The notes under the pieces were generated by a model, which had not been told where the DNA came from, searched no databases, and saw nothing but the letters and a program-made list of their open reading frames with translations. Of a stretch of DNA of 64,000 nucleotides, positions 49,862-61,960 are shown piece after piece. Each line of letters begins with the position of its first letter. The first letter of the stretch is position 1. The translations under genes and the position numbers were made by a program. Source of the stretch: Xiphias gladius (lineage: Eukaryota > Chordata > Actinopteri > Istiophoriformes > Xiphiidae); the NCBI RefSeq assembly GCF_016859285.1, contig NC_053408.1, positions 10,983,213 through 11,047,212 on the forward strand, read 5' to 3'.

Positions 49862-52800
49862 AACCACTTACTTGTCGTAGTCAAAACAAGCCTATGAATC
49901 CACGCTTCCTGAATTGTTGCGACGGCAGTTAAACTTTCGATGCTAGCTGACTCAGTCTCGTGTTTTGTTTCCGACAGAGTTGTCACTTTTGACAGAAATG
50001 CATTTCATACAAACGTGATTTTCAGGAGAACTTAATTTCAAACTACTCAGAGGCCCTTTTTACGAAACATAATGCATCAGTGCTGTAATGTTCTTGACAG
50101 TGCGTGTCAATTATTTATAGGAATGCATATAGATACATCCCCAGGCATCTTAATAGGGCTGTACAGCAGACACAACTGCAGCCTAAACATCTGTATAATA
50201 GCATATTTATGCACGAAATTCCTTAAGACTGCCTGTGCTGGCGAAGTGTGTCTCCACTAGAAATTAATGTTTTATAGATGAAAAATTTCATCTTAAAGGC
50301 ATCCTCTATCCGACACACTAAATGTATACTGAAAATAAAAGCATCTCTGTAGATTTAATGAGAAACTAAGATATTATGATTATCTAATTGGAAAGTGGTG
50401 ATGATGGTGTCAGTGATGGATAGACAAATAGACTTTCTGTCATTTAACGACGTTGTGGAGGATTTAAAGCACTTTCAGATATCGAAAAAACAGAGGGAAA
50501 AGCCAAAGCCTCTGATAAACCTCACATTTTCACCTGAACCGCCAAATGGATTTGAATTTCAAAGATAAGACACAAAATTAGTGGAAGCCTCCTGGTTGTG
50601 TTCAAACCATTTCTCACAAAAATGAACAGAACTTTCTCATTTAGTCCCATGAGTAATTACATAGTAGGAATTAAAAAAGAGACATTTTATTGGAGCTGAA
50701 ATTTGATTCAGACTCGGAGAAAGAAGTTTTTATTCTTCCTTTGCTCGCACAAGCATTGCTTTTGAATGCTAATATCAAGTTACGACAGTTTCTCGCAAAT
50801 ATGATATTGAAATCCCAAGAGGGAAACCTTTCCTTTAATCTCAGTCTAGGGAAAGAAGTCGTAAGTGGAAAAGGACAAAAATAAAACTTTATGAAAGGTT
50901 TATGCGAAGTTGTCTATGCAGAGACTCACATTTTTTATTATCTTTAATATATTAGATGCCTAGCAACAAAGTATTAATACACAATTTTACTTTGTACTTT
51001 TTTGAATAATATATTTCCATGTATATGTGTGTGTGGTTGCTTTAGTTTGACGATTAGCTTCGACGGTGCCTTCAAGCACACTAATCAGGCTTTCATAAAT
51101 ATTTGTCTACAAGTGTCACCACAGTCTGAGTAGTCCCAAGTTTTTCAGAAAGTTCACAGTCCCTTAAAGGTTACACTCATAGCTTAAAGTGTTGTTCTGT
51201 GTATCCACTCTCTGTATGACTGATTATTCTTCTGATTATCATTATTCATGACACAAAGAGCCCTTTTGATTTAGATCCTAGAAAATTGCTGTTACGTAAG
51301 TAATGAATAAAGTGCCTGTTTTCAATAAGGGGGAAGCGACCTCTTGTGAACTGATGACACTGAGTGACTACTGCTTGCCATGCACACAGTGGGATATTGT
51401 ATTAAGGAAGCAAAGTTGCATTAAAATCTCTCTATCAAGCATTTATATACTTCTTCTATACTTCACAAAGGGAACATAATATGAAAGAGATGCTCTAATG
51501 AGGAGACACTGTGTAATACCTTGTGTATTTTGTCTGTGTAATATAATATGATGATGTGAAAGTTGTTATTGTCATTTTCCCTTCCTTTCCCTTCCAAACT
51601 TATGAGCTGTTGTCGGAAATGGGCCGGAGAGTGTTTTGATTATCATCGCTGTCATCGTGTCTCATAACGTAATTGTGCTTGTCAGACTGTTTTTTATTTG
51701 GCTTGGATCAGTTGGCCGACATGCATTGTATAAGGGGTGTTACTGTATGAATGGTGTGAACTGATGACACTCTGGGCGATCAGATGCAATAACAGCATTT
51801 CTGTAATGGGAGATGTGATTTATTTCCACAAGTTATTTATTTCAAATGAACTGCAAATGTTTTGCCAGTGTGTTCTCGCGACTCTGTGAGCCCTCTGGCT
51901 TTTTTTAATGAACAGTAATGAGCTTGAGTGGCTGCTGGTGGGCATTAAGTTCCTGATAGTGTTTACCAACTCTCACTTGATTTCTTCTCACTGTACCACC
52001 TTTTCAGGCACATTTTGCCATGCCTTTGTCTTGACGGGTACGTTGTTAATACGTCTGCTTCTCAATGCTGCACTTTAAGATGCAGCAAAGCAAGAAAAAA
52101 AAAAAAACGAATAAAACATTTTTATGCAGTCTGGTGGTTTGTTTGTGTGCAATGAGAAGAAGGTAAGATTTCATACAAAGAGCTTAACTGAGTGGTTGCC
52201 ATTCTTTAAAATTCTTGTCCTATTCTTCTCTACATATTTCCAGCATTTGCGAGCAGGTCACTTAGCATAACTACAATTAATACATTAATAAATCGAAAGA
52301 TGCAGCGCCTCTGTGTGAGATATTATCAAAAGCTTCACTAAGGAGTTTGCTCCGTCACAAATTTGTCACAGTGCCAGGTTATATGTGAGCTGACCTCAGA
52401 TCACAGACTTCCTGTTCACATCGTGCAGTAAATTCCTCCCATTTGTCTCATTCATTTTACCAGTAGCAGCACATTGCCCTCATTTTTGCAGATCAGTATT
52501 GAAGTAATGACCACTTTAGCTTGTTTTGGTCGTAAACAAACTTACAAACAAGCACCTTACATAAGCCAGAAAAGCAGACTCACATGGGCCTCTCAATCTA
52601 AGCGTAGTCACATGTTATTGTTTTTTTTGTTTTGTTTTTTTAGATCACCTGTCACATTCATGCTGGGAGGTATCACAAACATAACAGTATGTAGCAACGT
52701 TTGGCTTAAATTTAAATTACAAAATGGATTAACTGTAAGCCAGTGCCCCAACTCGAAAAGCCAAAACACAATGATAGAAAAGGAAAAGAGCTGGGTCAGG

Positions 52801-53074
52801 TTTTTTAGTAGTGCTTATTAAAATTTTCAAGAGTAAGCACATACTACCACAATTCAAAAAGGTGCTAAAGCCAAAAAAAAAAAAAAAAAAAAGAGTAAAT
52901 GTCTCCATTGCAAACACCCAATTTATTGTCTTAGATTTTGGTCAAAGAGACCTTTGGCAGCACATAAAATATCACAAATACACACAGAACAAATAGTTTC
53001 CCACATCATCATTTATCAGTCAACACACCTGAGATGATGGAGGACAATACACTTTTTTTATGGCGCAATACACT
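49862..53074. other. NHLRC2 3' flank and intergenic DNA
   Basis: No coding frame is supported. An AATAAA at 50334-50339 lies about 470 bp after the NHLRC2 stop and is a candidate poly(A) signal. A 17-bp direct repeat occurs at 51345-51361 and 51755-51771. A runs are at about 52090-52104 and 52874-52892. Confidence 0.5.
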
Positions 53075-53232
53075 TAAAAGATAAGGCTAGCGCTGTCCTA
53101 TATATATTTCTTATTGTCAACAAATCCCATGAAAAGACCGAAACCAGCAATGCGTTAGTCCATCTCTTAATACTTTCTGGCGTCACCTCCCTGTTACACT
53201 GAGCCCAAGCCCATTCCTTTCTACTGAAGACG

Positions 53233-54165
53233 TACACCGATCAGCCCCAACATTAAAAAGCACTGACAGCTGAAGTGGAAAACATTGATTATATTTTTAC
53301 AATGGCACCTGTCAAGGGGTGGGATATACAATATTAGGCAGCAAGTGACCTGTCAGTTCTTGAGGTATAGGTGTTGAAAGCAGGAAAAATGGGCAAGCGT
53401 AAGGATCTGAGCGACTTTGACAAGGGCCAAATTGTTATTGCTAGACGACTGCGTCAGGGCATCTCCAGAGTGGCAGGTCTCGTGGGGTGTTCCTGGTATG
53501 CAGTGATCAGTACCTACCAAAAGTGGTCCAAGGAAGGACAACGGGTGAACCGGCGACAGAGTGTTGTGGAAGATTTTCCACAAAAGAAGACTCTGAACAC
53601 AATTAAACACACAAAACGGGGTTAAAGTGAGATATATTGTAAGTTACAATATAGGAGACAAACAAACCTTATCCCAAGAAGTCAGAGGAGAGTCTCAGTA
53701 GAAAGAGTCTTAAAATCATGCTGGGAAACCTTGGGTGCCGGCATTCATGTGGATGTTTCTTTGTCACGTACCACCTACCCAAACATTGTTGCAGATGAAG
53801 TGCACCGCTTCATGGCCCTGTATTCCCTGCTGGCAGTGGCCTCTCTCAGCAGGATAATGCACCCTGCCACACTGCAAAAATTGTTCAGGAATATGACAAA
53901 GAGTTCAAGGTGTTGCCTTGGCCTCCAAATTCCGCAGATCTCAATCCCATCGAGCATCTGTGGGGTGTGCTGGAAAAACAATTCTGATCCATGGAGGCCC
54001 CACCTCGTAACTTACAGGACTTAAAGGATTTGCTGTTAACATCTTGGTGCCAGATACCAGAGGACACCTTCACAGGTCTCGTGGAATCCATGCCTCTACA
54101 GGTCCCAGCTTTTTTGGGAGGGGGAAGGGGACCTAAACAATGTTAGCTAGGTGGTTTTAATGTAG
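53233..54165 (+). mobile_element. Decayed Tc1-like DNA transposon, internally deleted
   Basis: The 5' terminal repeat begins at a TA (53233-53234) with caccgatcagccccaacatt. A transposase start (ATG 53389) opens the helix-turn-helix segment ([14 protein letters not shown]), typical of Tc1 DNA-binding domains. After about 53583 the reading frame is lost. Sequence matching the region just before the second catalytic Asp (about 53716-53790) follows directly, so about 450 bp of the catalytic core is missing or replaced. The tail (LNPIEHLWGVLEKQ-like, about 53940-53990) is present with frameshifts. The 3' terminal repeat matches only as far as ggttttaatgt (54154-54163); its outer bases are gone. 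The element cannot encode an active transposase. Confidence 0.85.
53389..54100 (+). pseudogene. Tc1 transposase remnant
   Basis: Two separated homologous blocks remain: the N-terminal DNA-binding part (53389-about 53583) and the C-terminal catalytic part (about 53716-54100). They are in different frames, and an internal stop follows the first block near 53623. At least one of the three catalytic acidic residues is lost with the deleted middle. It is a dead copy. Confidence 0.8.
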
Positions 54166-54511
54166 TTAAAAACAGTTCACAAATATATAGTTTCATTTAT
54201 TTTAAAAAGCCATTTTATATAATTATTTTCTAAAGCAGCGGGACACTGGTTTTAAGCAAATGTTACTTAAACAGGAGTAAATAGTGCATTTGTTGGAGTC
54301 TATTTTTCGGCTGTGAATTTGGTGCACTAATGGGTACTTACAGCAACAGCATGGTCTACGTGTGACTGGTGAAAGATAAACTAAAAGGGCCATCTTTATT
54401 TTAATCAGAGAACATGTCACCTAGTGAAAAGGTGTGGCTCATTTAGTCTTATCCTGGGGATTTTTTGACAACAACAAAAATATAGAATATCACCAGACTT
54501 ATCCTTCAAGA

Positions 54512-57500
54512 GGGATACAAAGCATTATCTGAAAACGAGCACGTTTTTTCTTACATATACACGCATGCGCAAAAAAAACATAATAGAAATATAGTTTTAG
54601 TGTACACATACAACAGTAAAGTATAACAAATTGGGTTAAATAAATGCCACGAGACACAGCAGAATGACCTCGAAAAAGATTGAGGCCAAACCATCGTACA
54701 TTACAGCACCAGCCATTGTCGACCAAGGAAGTCACTGCAGAACATCAAAGAATTAAATCTATCAATGCAGGCATAAATTACAGCTCAACATAATTCAAAC
54801 TCATCATTAAGGCCCCTCGATTGTGAGGAGTCCAAGTTAAGGGGTTAACTGTGCATCTGGAAAGTTATGCAAGCTTGTATAAAATCCTGTGGATTAATGA
54901 TCAATCTGTCTTTAAACACATGAAAAACGCTTAACATTAAGTATGAGAGGATGAATTAAGTAACGGATAATTACTTAAAAAAGCATAACGAAGAAGAGGG
55001 GACACAGGAGAAGAGTTATCACTCTCCCTCCACCACCTCCTCTCTGCCCCCGCGTTTGTATCATTGCCTGCCGTGTTACCCGTCCATCCCCCTCAGCGTC
55101 ACCCCTAACAGCATCGTTAACCCCACGTGATGCCGGCTGCTGTCTTCGCTGCCGGAGGCCGCGCACACACACACTCACTCACATAAACACAGCCTCAATT
55201 AACTCGGGCCACACTAGAAACATCACCGGGGAGTATACCGACACCTTTTACAAGCATTAAACGCTAAAGGTTTTCACGGCCACAAGTCGGGGGTGTCATC
55301 AGGAGCTTGGCAGTGGCACCTCCTCCCTTTGGCTGCCAAGCGATGGCCTATATAGTGATATAACACATTAAAATGAACATTAATTTAAAAGTAGGCAAAT
55401 CCCTCAAGTAAGCCAGGAGGATTTTGAATCTGAGTGATTAGATAAGAGCCTCCATGAGCACACAGCTCCTTTCAGCAGCACAAAAAAGGCTTTCTCAGGG
55501 GCATGTAAACCCTGCTTCTCCTATGACACTCATATGATGCATGAAGCTGACACTGGTTAATTGTTACCGACCTATCTAAAATGATTGTTCATTGTGGCGT
55601 AAACATAAGATGCCTGATTTAATTGTGACTGGGCTTAGGGGAAAGATGTTGGCCGGGTGTTTGGCTAAACGTTTAAACCACATGGAGTTTTAGTGGAGGA
55701 GGACGGTTTTTACATGGTTTTAATCGCAGGAACATTTATTCACTCTATATTCTGGCTGAATGGGCTCCATTAAGATCATATCATCGTAAGAGATAAAATA
55801 TTATTTCCATATTTCGAGTCTGTGTGACAGCACGGGAGGAATGTTAACTCAAAAAGCAGGAGAGAGAGGTTTTATGATGAATAGAGCTATTGAAAATGTT
55901 ATCCCGCTTCATCTGAACACGTCATACCAGTTTGTCCGTCTTTGCCGCGCACCTCCATTCTCCCCTCTACTGAAAAGCTCAAGGCCAAGAAACAAGAAGA
56001 CCACACTTTAAATTAAACTTGATGTCGGAGGTCAAGCTGCAAAGTCAAGTCGAACGTGCTCTACTTCCTTTCATTCGGGCATGGAAAGCTTGCATGGAGA
56101 CATGTAGGAGGCAGCCACTGTGCAGTGGTCGAGAGAGCTTATTTTTGTGAAGGTGAGGGAGCAAATATACAAAAGATACTGAAAGTTGAATTACAGCAAA
56201 GAGGTTTAAATGCCATAAATATAGCCTTTGAAGAGACACCAGCAAAGTTGAGAAAACTTAAGAGTTCAAGGGCGATGTGTCTGAGGTAGAATTTGTTCAA
56301 CATCCTAAACGATCAGTTCACCCAAATTGCAAGATAAAACTTTTTTATTTTTATTTTTTTTACTTCCCCGTTCATGCACTCAGCATGCTGCCCTGCTCAC
56401 AGCCCTTAAAATTACACTTTAAATATTCAGCAGCGACACGTCTGCCCATGCTCCTCTGGAGCAGGGATCTCACAGGAGGATAGAGGATTTCTGAAAACGG
56501 GGGCACATTAAGACCAAAACTGCAAACTACATGAGTAGGAGGCACTAGACGTAAACATGGCCGTAGCCAGGAATTTAGAAAAACCTGAGGTAATTAGTGC
56601 AAATCCTCCCATGGTATACTCTGAATGAGAATGTTTTCCTTGACTTGTTTTTTTGGTGAACATTCACAGGCAAACTTTGCATTGATTGCTTATTTCCTTG
56701 CGCTGCTGTTACGAATCTCAAGTTGGTTTTCCAGTTGCCGCCGGTTATTATGGAAGCTGCAACCTGTCGACTGACCAGTCCAATGCCAACGTTCTAACGA
56801 CACCTTCGTGCGCACTGCCCGGTGTCTGACGACTAGTATGCTAAGAAAGGGCTCCGTCCTGGACAGTCTTCTGCATGAGTTGAAGTGTGCAGACTTTTCA
56901 CTTTTATCTTCTAAATACATTGAACTTCCAAATACTTGAATCAGCCTCTGAAATACCCATCACGTGTATGAGAATGGTAACCTAAAGCACAGTAAAGTGG
57001 GGTTGTGTTTGGGTCAATACCACTGTATGGTGCCTGCCTTTCTGTGTCCTTTACTTAATAAATTCATTTGCCATGTTAACATAAAAATGACTATGAAAGG
57101 GTTTCAAATTCCTTAAAAAAGCATGACTTTGCTATTTAGGTACATATTCCTGATTTTCCTTCTTTCTTTTTTTGAGTTTTGCATATTAGGATGCATGCTA
57201 TTTTTCTATGCCCCATGCACTGCGCACTCTACTTCAGTGTGAGTAAAACATGGTCAAATCATAAAATTTACATTTTTTGTTTTCATATTTTGTTAACTTT
57301 TGTTGACTTTAAACTTAGATTCGCGCACAGGTGAGAAAATCGGGGGAAACCAGAACCCCTCACCTGCTGCAATGAAGCCGCATTCTGGCTGAAACTGTCG
57401 TTACAGGCTGCATCTCCCAAGTGCATAATGCAACCTGCATGGATAAGCGACCTGTTGTGGAAACACAGCGCATGCGTCGAGCTGACCCCCCCCCCCCGGG

Positions 57501-58740
57501 ACACCCCTTAGAAATTGGGTGCAGAGCCATTCTCTCAGCCTCCTCCTGTCTCCTTCGGTGTGAGGAGCCCCCCCCCAGCATGTGGGCCGCTCCGAGGGGC
57601 CTGATGTAGGCCACGGACCCAGCTCTGCGATGGGCCTTGTTTGGTCGGGTCAGGTCGTGTCACGACCTCTGGCGCTGGGTCGTCAGAATCCTTGAGAATG
57701 CCTGGCCCCGTCTTCATTTTTCACAGTGGTGCCTTTCAACCGTGGAATCGGAAAGGTTTTCCGAAACTCAAAATATTTTTTCCTTATTCTGTGAAAATGA
57801 ATGTTTGAACGAACGAAACTGCCTTTATTCAGATGTCGTGTTGTTCCCTAAGGAGGTCATATTGGTAGAATCGATTGTTTTTTTGGGGGGGGTCCATCTT
57901 GTCAGTCTCTGCATTACACCTTCCCGTGACACCTCTGTCTCCACTGTTATAAGTTTGTCTCGCAGCTCCGCCTTTCTTGTGTAACCTGGCTTTTTTGTTT
58001 TTGTCTGAACGGGGCTGCGTACGAGATCTGTCCGCGCTCTGATGCTCCGCAGCCTCGGTGTCCTGCTGACATCCTGACGCGAGGCGGTTCAAAGCACAGG
58101 CACCGCCGATCCCGTTTTTTATTTTTTATTTTTTAATCCCCGTAGATAACAAATCCTCAGAATTCGCGCTTTACGTGAAGCGCTGAGCTGAGGGCTTTGT
58201 CTCTGTACCGGTGCCTACAGTTTGGTCGCGGGTCAAACCCTGTGTTATAGCTCTCTCGACCCCATGACTGGAGACAAGAGGCTTCGTGTAACGCGGGATC
58301 CGCGGCTGGGCCTGACCCAGCGGCCCTGGAATGTATTCTTAGTGATAAAAATATGAAACGGGACAAGTGGAAAAATAAACGTTGCTTGTGATGGCAAGGG
58401 ATGAAAACAGGGAACTCCCTGCAGATCGTCATGTAACGGGGTGGCTCTTGGACGTCCATATTTGGCTTCTCGTGTTCGCAGAGACTGGCAGATTTTCTTT
58501 TTTTTTATTCCCAGATAGCCTACCAGTCACACACATCCTCCAGGTGAGACGCTGGCTGTTTGTTCAGGAGCTGCCTGCCAGAAAAATTCCTGGTTATTCA
58601 TCCGTGCGCCTTTAACTTATCAATACCTGATAAGAACCTGAGACCGAATGAAGGATTTTTTTTTTTTTTTTTTTCTTTTAGGTTCAGGTGTTGTTTGCGC
58701 CCTCAACTTCATTGTTAGAACAATTTGTCCGCTGAGCTGC
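54512..58740. other. Gene-free interval upstream of ADRB1
   Basis: No exon or coding frame was supported. A GC-richer patch at about 55020-55180 has CpG dinucleotides. A C run is at 57487-57497, another C run at about 57571-57577, and T runs near 56340 and 58658-58675. Parts may carry ADRB1 regulatory DNA, since the gene's promoter abuts the right end. Confidence 0.5.
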
Positions 58741-58951
58741 CTGATTGGCCGTGAGCAGCCGTGATGTCACGGCCCGATTGGATGTCCCGGCTGGTGCAGC
58801 AGCTCGCGCAGGCTGAGGGCGAGAGAGGAGCTCCAGATGGAGTTGGCGCGCGACGGGGCTAGAGCCGTGGCCCGTGAGACGGACCGGACCGGCTGCCTTG
58901 CACTGCGTTGATGAGCCCGACCTGGTCCCGCACACAGCGCAGCAGCCCGTC
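58741..58951 (+). promoter_or_regulatory. ADRB1 core promoter / 5' UTR region
   Basis: Directly upstream of the start codon the sequence turns GC-rich and CpG-dense with no TATA box. Two inverted CCAAT boxes (ATTGG at 58744-58748 and 58777-58781) flank gtgatgtcacgg, which resembles half of a cAMP response element. This arrangement suits a TATA-less GPCR promoter. Function is inferred. Confidence 0.55.
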
Positions 58952-60145
58952 ATGGGGGACGGTGGCGCGCCCTCGCCGCTGAACTTCCAGAATGGCACGG
59001 GGAGCGAGGCGTCGGACGCGCCGGGTTCCCCCGCGGCCACCTCCGACCAGTGGATGGCGGGGATGAGCCTGGTGATGGGCTTGATCGTCCTGTCCATCGT
59101 GTTCGGGAATATCCTGGTCATCGTGGCCATAGCCAGGACGCAGCGGCTGCAGACGCTCACCAACGTGTTCATCGTGTCGCTGGCGAGCGCGGACCTCATC
59201 ATGGGGTTGCTGGTGGTGCCGTTCGGCGCCGCACTCGAGGTACGCGGCTCGTGGCTCTACGGCTCCTTCTTCTGCGAGTTTTGGATCTCCGTGGACGTCC
59301 TCTGCGTCACCGCCAGCATCGAGACCCTGTGCGTTATCGCCATAGACCGGTACGTGGCCATCACCTCGCCCTTCCGCTACCAAAGCTTGCTGACCAAGGC
59401 TCGGGCTAAAGCTGTGGTGTGCATAGTCTGGGCCATCTCCGCGCTGGTCTCCTTCCTGCCCATCCTGATGCACTGGTCCCGGGACAGTGTGGACACAGCC
59501 TGCTACGAGGACCCGGAATGCTGCGACTTTGTCACCAACAGGGCATATGCCATCTCCTCATCCATCATATCTTTTTACATTCCTCTGCTGGTCATGATAT
59601 TTGTTTACGCCCGCGTGTACAGGGAGGCGAAGAAGCAGCTGAGGAAGATCGACAAGTGCGAGGGCAGGTTTCACAACACCTTGACCGGACTGACCTCCAA
59701 GTGCAAGAAGAGGCCGTCTAAAATCCTGGCGCTCAGGGAGCAGAAGGCGCTCAAGACTCTCGGCATCATCATGGGGACGTTCACCCTGTGCTGGCTGCCC
59801 TTCTTCATAGTCAACGTCGTGCGGGTGTTCTGCGCGGAGGTGGTGGACAAGGACCTTTTCGTGTTCCTCAACTGGCTCGGGTACGTGAACTCGGCGTTTA
59901 ACCCCGTCATTTACTGCCGGAGCCCAGACTTTCGGAAGGCGTTCAAGAGGCTGCTGTGCTGCCCGAGGCAGGCCGACCGCAGGCTGCACATCAGCTCTTG
60001 CGACCTGTCCCGGTGCTCCGGCGGGTTCGTGTCCTCTCTGGAGCTGGGCACGCTGGGGATGTGGTCAGACTGCGCCGGCTTGGACAACAGCGACAGCAGC
60101 CTGGTGGGGCCCGCAAAGCTGTCTCACTCCGAGTCGCAGCTCTGA
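58952..60145 (+). CDS. adrb1: Beta-1 adrenergic receptor, intronless, complete
   Basis: A single exon encodes 397 aa. I chose ATG 58952 because MGDG matches the receptor's N-terminus; the in-frame sequence upstream has no ATG. It is a plasma-membrane class A GPCR for noradrenaline and adrenaline, coupled to Gs and cAMP. Visible: N-glycosylation site NGT (N14), TM2 D81, ligand-binding D115 in TM3, DRY (132-134), extracellular disulphide cysteines C108, C184, C190 and C191, catechol-binding serines S203/S204/S207, CWLP (280-283), N307, NPVIY (317-321), and a palmitoylation CC (336-337). The C-terminal ESQL is a class I PDZ ligand, as is ESKV in human. The third intracellular loop lacks the long Pro-rich insert of the human protein. 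Human ADRB1 is also intronless. Naming beta-1 over beta-2/3 rests on NHLRC2 synteny plus the sequence match. Confidence 0.95.
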   Translation: MGDGGAPSPLNFQNGTGSEASDAPGSPAATSDQWMAGMSLVMGLIVLSIVFGNILVIVAIARTQRLQTLTNVFIVSLASADLIMGLLVVPFGAALEVRGSWLYGSFFCEFWISVDVLCVTASIETLCVIAIDRYVAITSPFRYQSLLTKARAKAVVCIVWAISALVSFLPILMHWSRDSVDTACYEDPECCDFVTNRAYAISSSIISFYIPLLVMIFVYARVYREAKKQLRKIDKCEGRFHNTLTGLTSKCKKRPSKILALREQKALKTLGIIMGTFTLCWLPFFIVNVVRVFCAEVVDKDLFVFLNWLGYVNSAFNPVIYCRSPDFRKAFKRLLCCPRQADRRLHISSCDLSRCSGGFVSSLELGTLGMWSDCAGLDNSDSSLVGPAKLSHSESQL

Positions 60146-60473
60146 GGGGAAAACGGTCAACTGTTGCTGAGGTGGATTACAACGGCCTGGAGAAGGACGG
60201 GTGGCCTACAACAACCGGAGCGGACTCCTTTGGCTTGCGCCTCTATTGAGGGAAGGTTTGCTCAAGAGCTGTACCTTAGAGCCTAAGTTGGTCGATTTTA
60301 TTTCTTTTTTTTTTTTCTCATCAGAGAAAGAAAACAGGCGAAGTCACCAGAAACGTATCTGGAAGCCATACTTACCTTTTTAAAAAGAGGCATCAGGACC
60401 AATCATCTTTCCGGGATGCGCAAGTCCCTCCGAGACAGTTTCCAGTTTGCCAAGTATAACATCGACCCCTAAA

Positions 60474-60479
60474 AATAAA
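60474..60479 (+). promoter_or_regulatory. Candidate poly(A) signal of ADRB1
   Basis: AATAAA about 330 bp after the ADRB1 stop, followed by T/G-bearing sequence (gttagatggatctgatg). Confidence 0.55.
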
Positions 60480-60559
60480 ATCTAGTTAGATGGATCTGAT
60501 GTATCATAATGGTTTTCATGCCCTTTGCCATAAAGCAGGTTTCGGTGAAGTGACACCTC

Positions 60560-61268
60560 TGTCAAAGAGCGCACGATGCCGCTCCCGTGTCTCGTTCCCG
60601 ATGCTTTTTCCTCTGTGTCTGATGTTTATTGGATCAGCGGGCCGGTTACGCGCCGAGGGGAGGAGAATCCGCCAAGGGCAGGCGGCTGTCGTTGTACGTT
60701 GACCCCCCCCCCCCGGGTGTCGCGGCGGGTCAGAGGTTATTCTTTCAAAGCGGCCGCCGTGGTGGACGCGGCGCGCAGGAGCGATGGCATCTTGCGTCGG
60801 CGGGCTGACCGCACTGTCGTCGTAGGGTGCCCGCAGGGTGTTTTTACCTCACGGCCAATCGGCAAGTGCAATTTCTGCGACAGGTATTTGTTTATATTAA
60901 ACATTAACGTGAAAACGGACACGCATTTATTCCGGCGCTGTCTTTTTACGACTACGCGAGTATGCGCGGGGGCCGAGTCCCGCGCCATTTGTGCACATCG
61001 TAGTATGCGGTGATCGGCGCTGAAGTGAGGAATTGGAGCCTGATCCCTCGCGCCCCCCATTCAAGCTTCGGACGCTGTGGCGAGGCGGTGTGTCGACTCC
61101 CGCGAAATAAAAGGACGCTTCGTCGCCAAAATTGCTGTTTGGGCTTGATTTGGAATTTCATCCTATTAATGAGTTCAAGTTTACCGACATAGAAATGTAG
61201 GTTCTCGAACCCACATCCGAGCGAGGGTGATCACGAAAAAGGCTCGAGGAGGAACCCCCCCCCACACA

Positions 61269-61302
<34 letters not shown>

Positions 61303-61560
61303 TCATTCACAATTCAGCTGCGAGGAGGCAAAATAACATTTGTGTCGAGGCAGCGGGGGACACGTAGAGGTAAAAAAAAACTTGGTTCGGCAGGACTGGC
61401 GCGAACGCGGCGGGACGCTCGACCCTGCCGCGGCTGGCGGGGGAGCTGCCCGAGAGCAACTGGAAATCCGAAATGGCCTCTGCGGAGAGACGAGCCGCGA
61501 GGAAGCGGGATTTTAATACACGTTCATGCACAGTGGATTCGTGAGGTTTCGTGTTCAGTG
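60560..61560. other. GC-rich, CpG-dense stretch downstream of ADRB1
   Basis: This is strikingly GC-rich compared with the surrounding AT-rich DNA, with a C run at 60705-60715 and a NotI-type gcggccgc near 60750. Open frames are present on both strands, but none resembles a known protein and they are the expected by-product of GC-rich DNA. It could be the extended ADRB1 CpG island or the promoter of an unseen transcript. Confidence 0.45.
61263..61299. repeat. CA microsatellite
   Basis: About 18 CA units, interrupted once near its start, preceded by a short C run. Confidence 0.95.
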
Positions 61561-61569
61561 TTTACATGG

Positions 61570-61597
61570 GTTTTTTTTTTTTTTTTTTTTTTTTTTG
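61570..61597. repeat. Poly-T tract
   Basis: An uninterrupted T run of roughly 27 bases; its length is prone to sequencing error. Confidence 0.9.
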
Positions 61598-61960
61598 GTC
61601 GTGCAATCATTCAAGGCAGAAGTTCGCCAATACGGCACATCTGCAACATTTGAAGCACTGTGCACATGCACCGGAGCGCACGTGGTACACTGAACTGCAT
61701 TGTGGTCGGGTTTTGATATAGGTTTCCCGGAAAATCAGTATTTCTCTTAATTAAGATGTTAAAGCATTGTAAGTGCTTCTCGTTCAAATTAAATTGCACT
61801 ACTAGATGAATGCATTTGTTGTATGTCAGTATTTTAAGTGCATTTTGCCCAAATGTGTCTTGACAGATTTTTTTTTTTTTTTAAGTTGTATTGCACAAAT
61901 AGACAAAGTTGCATGTCATTGTGGTTTTCACACTGCAGAACAATGTACTATTTTAAAACT

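Larger units (their letters stand above)
53075..54511. repeat. Short inverted-repeat element, copy 2, interrupted by a Tc1 insertion
   Basis: The left end (about 53075-53220) and the right end (about 54445-54511) match the ends of the element at 2703-3228, including ttattgtcaacaaatcccatgaaaag and gatattctatatttttgttgttgt (minus strand). The left arm resembles the reverse complement of copy 1's right arm, including the run cactgagcccaagccca. The two halves are separated by a Tc1-like transposon, so this copy is the older host of a nested insertion. Confidence 0.7.

Noticed and set aside
58859-59473. 204-codon open frame antisense to ADRB1
   Set aside because: It mirrors the GC-rich receptor coding sequence; its His/Gly/Asp-rich translation resembles no protein.
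59558-59989. 143-codon antisense frame over ADRB1
   Set aside because: Shadow of the receptor's codon bias on the opposite strand.
60576-61013. 145-codon frame in the GC-rich stretch downstream of ADRB1
   Set aside because: No recognisable domain, crosses a C run, and opposite-strand frames of similar length exist, as expected by chance in GC-rich DNA.
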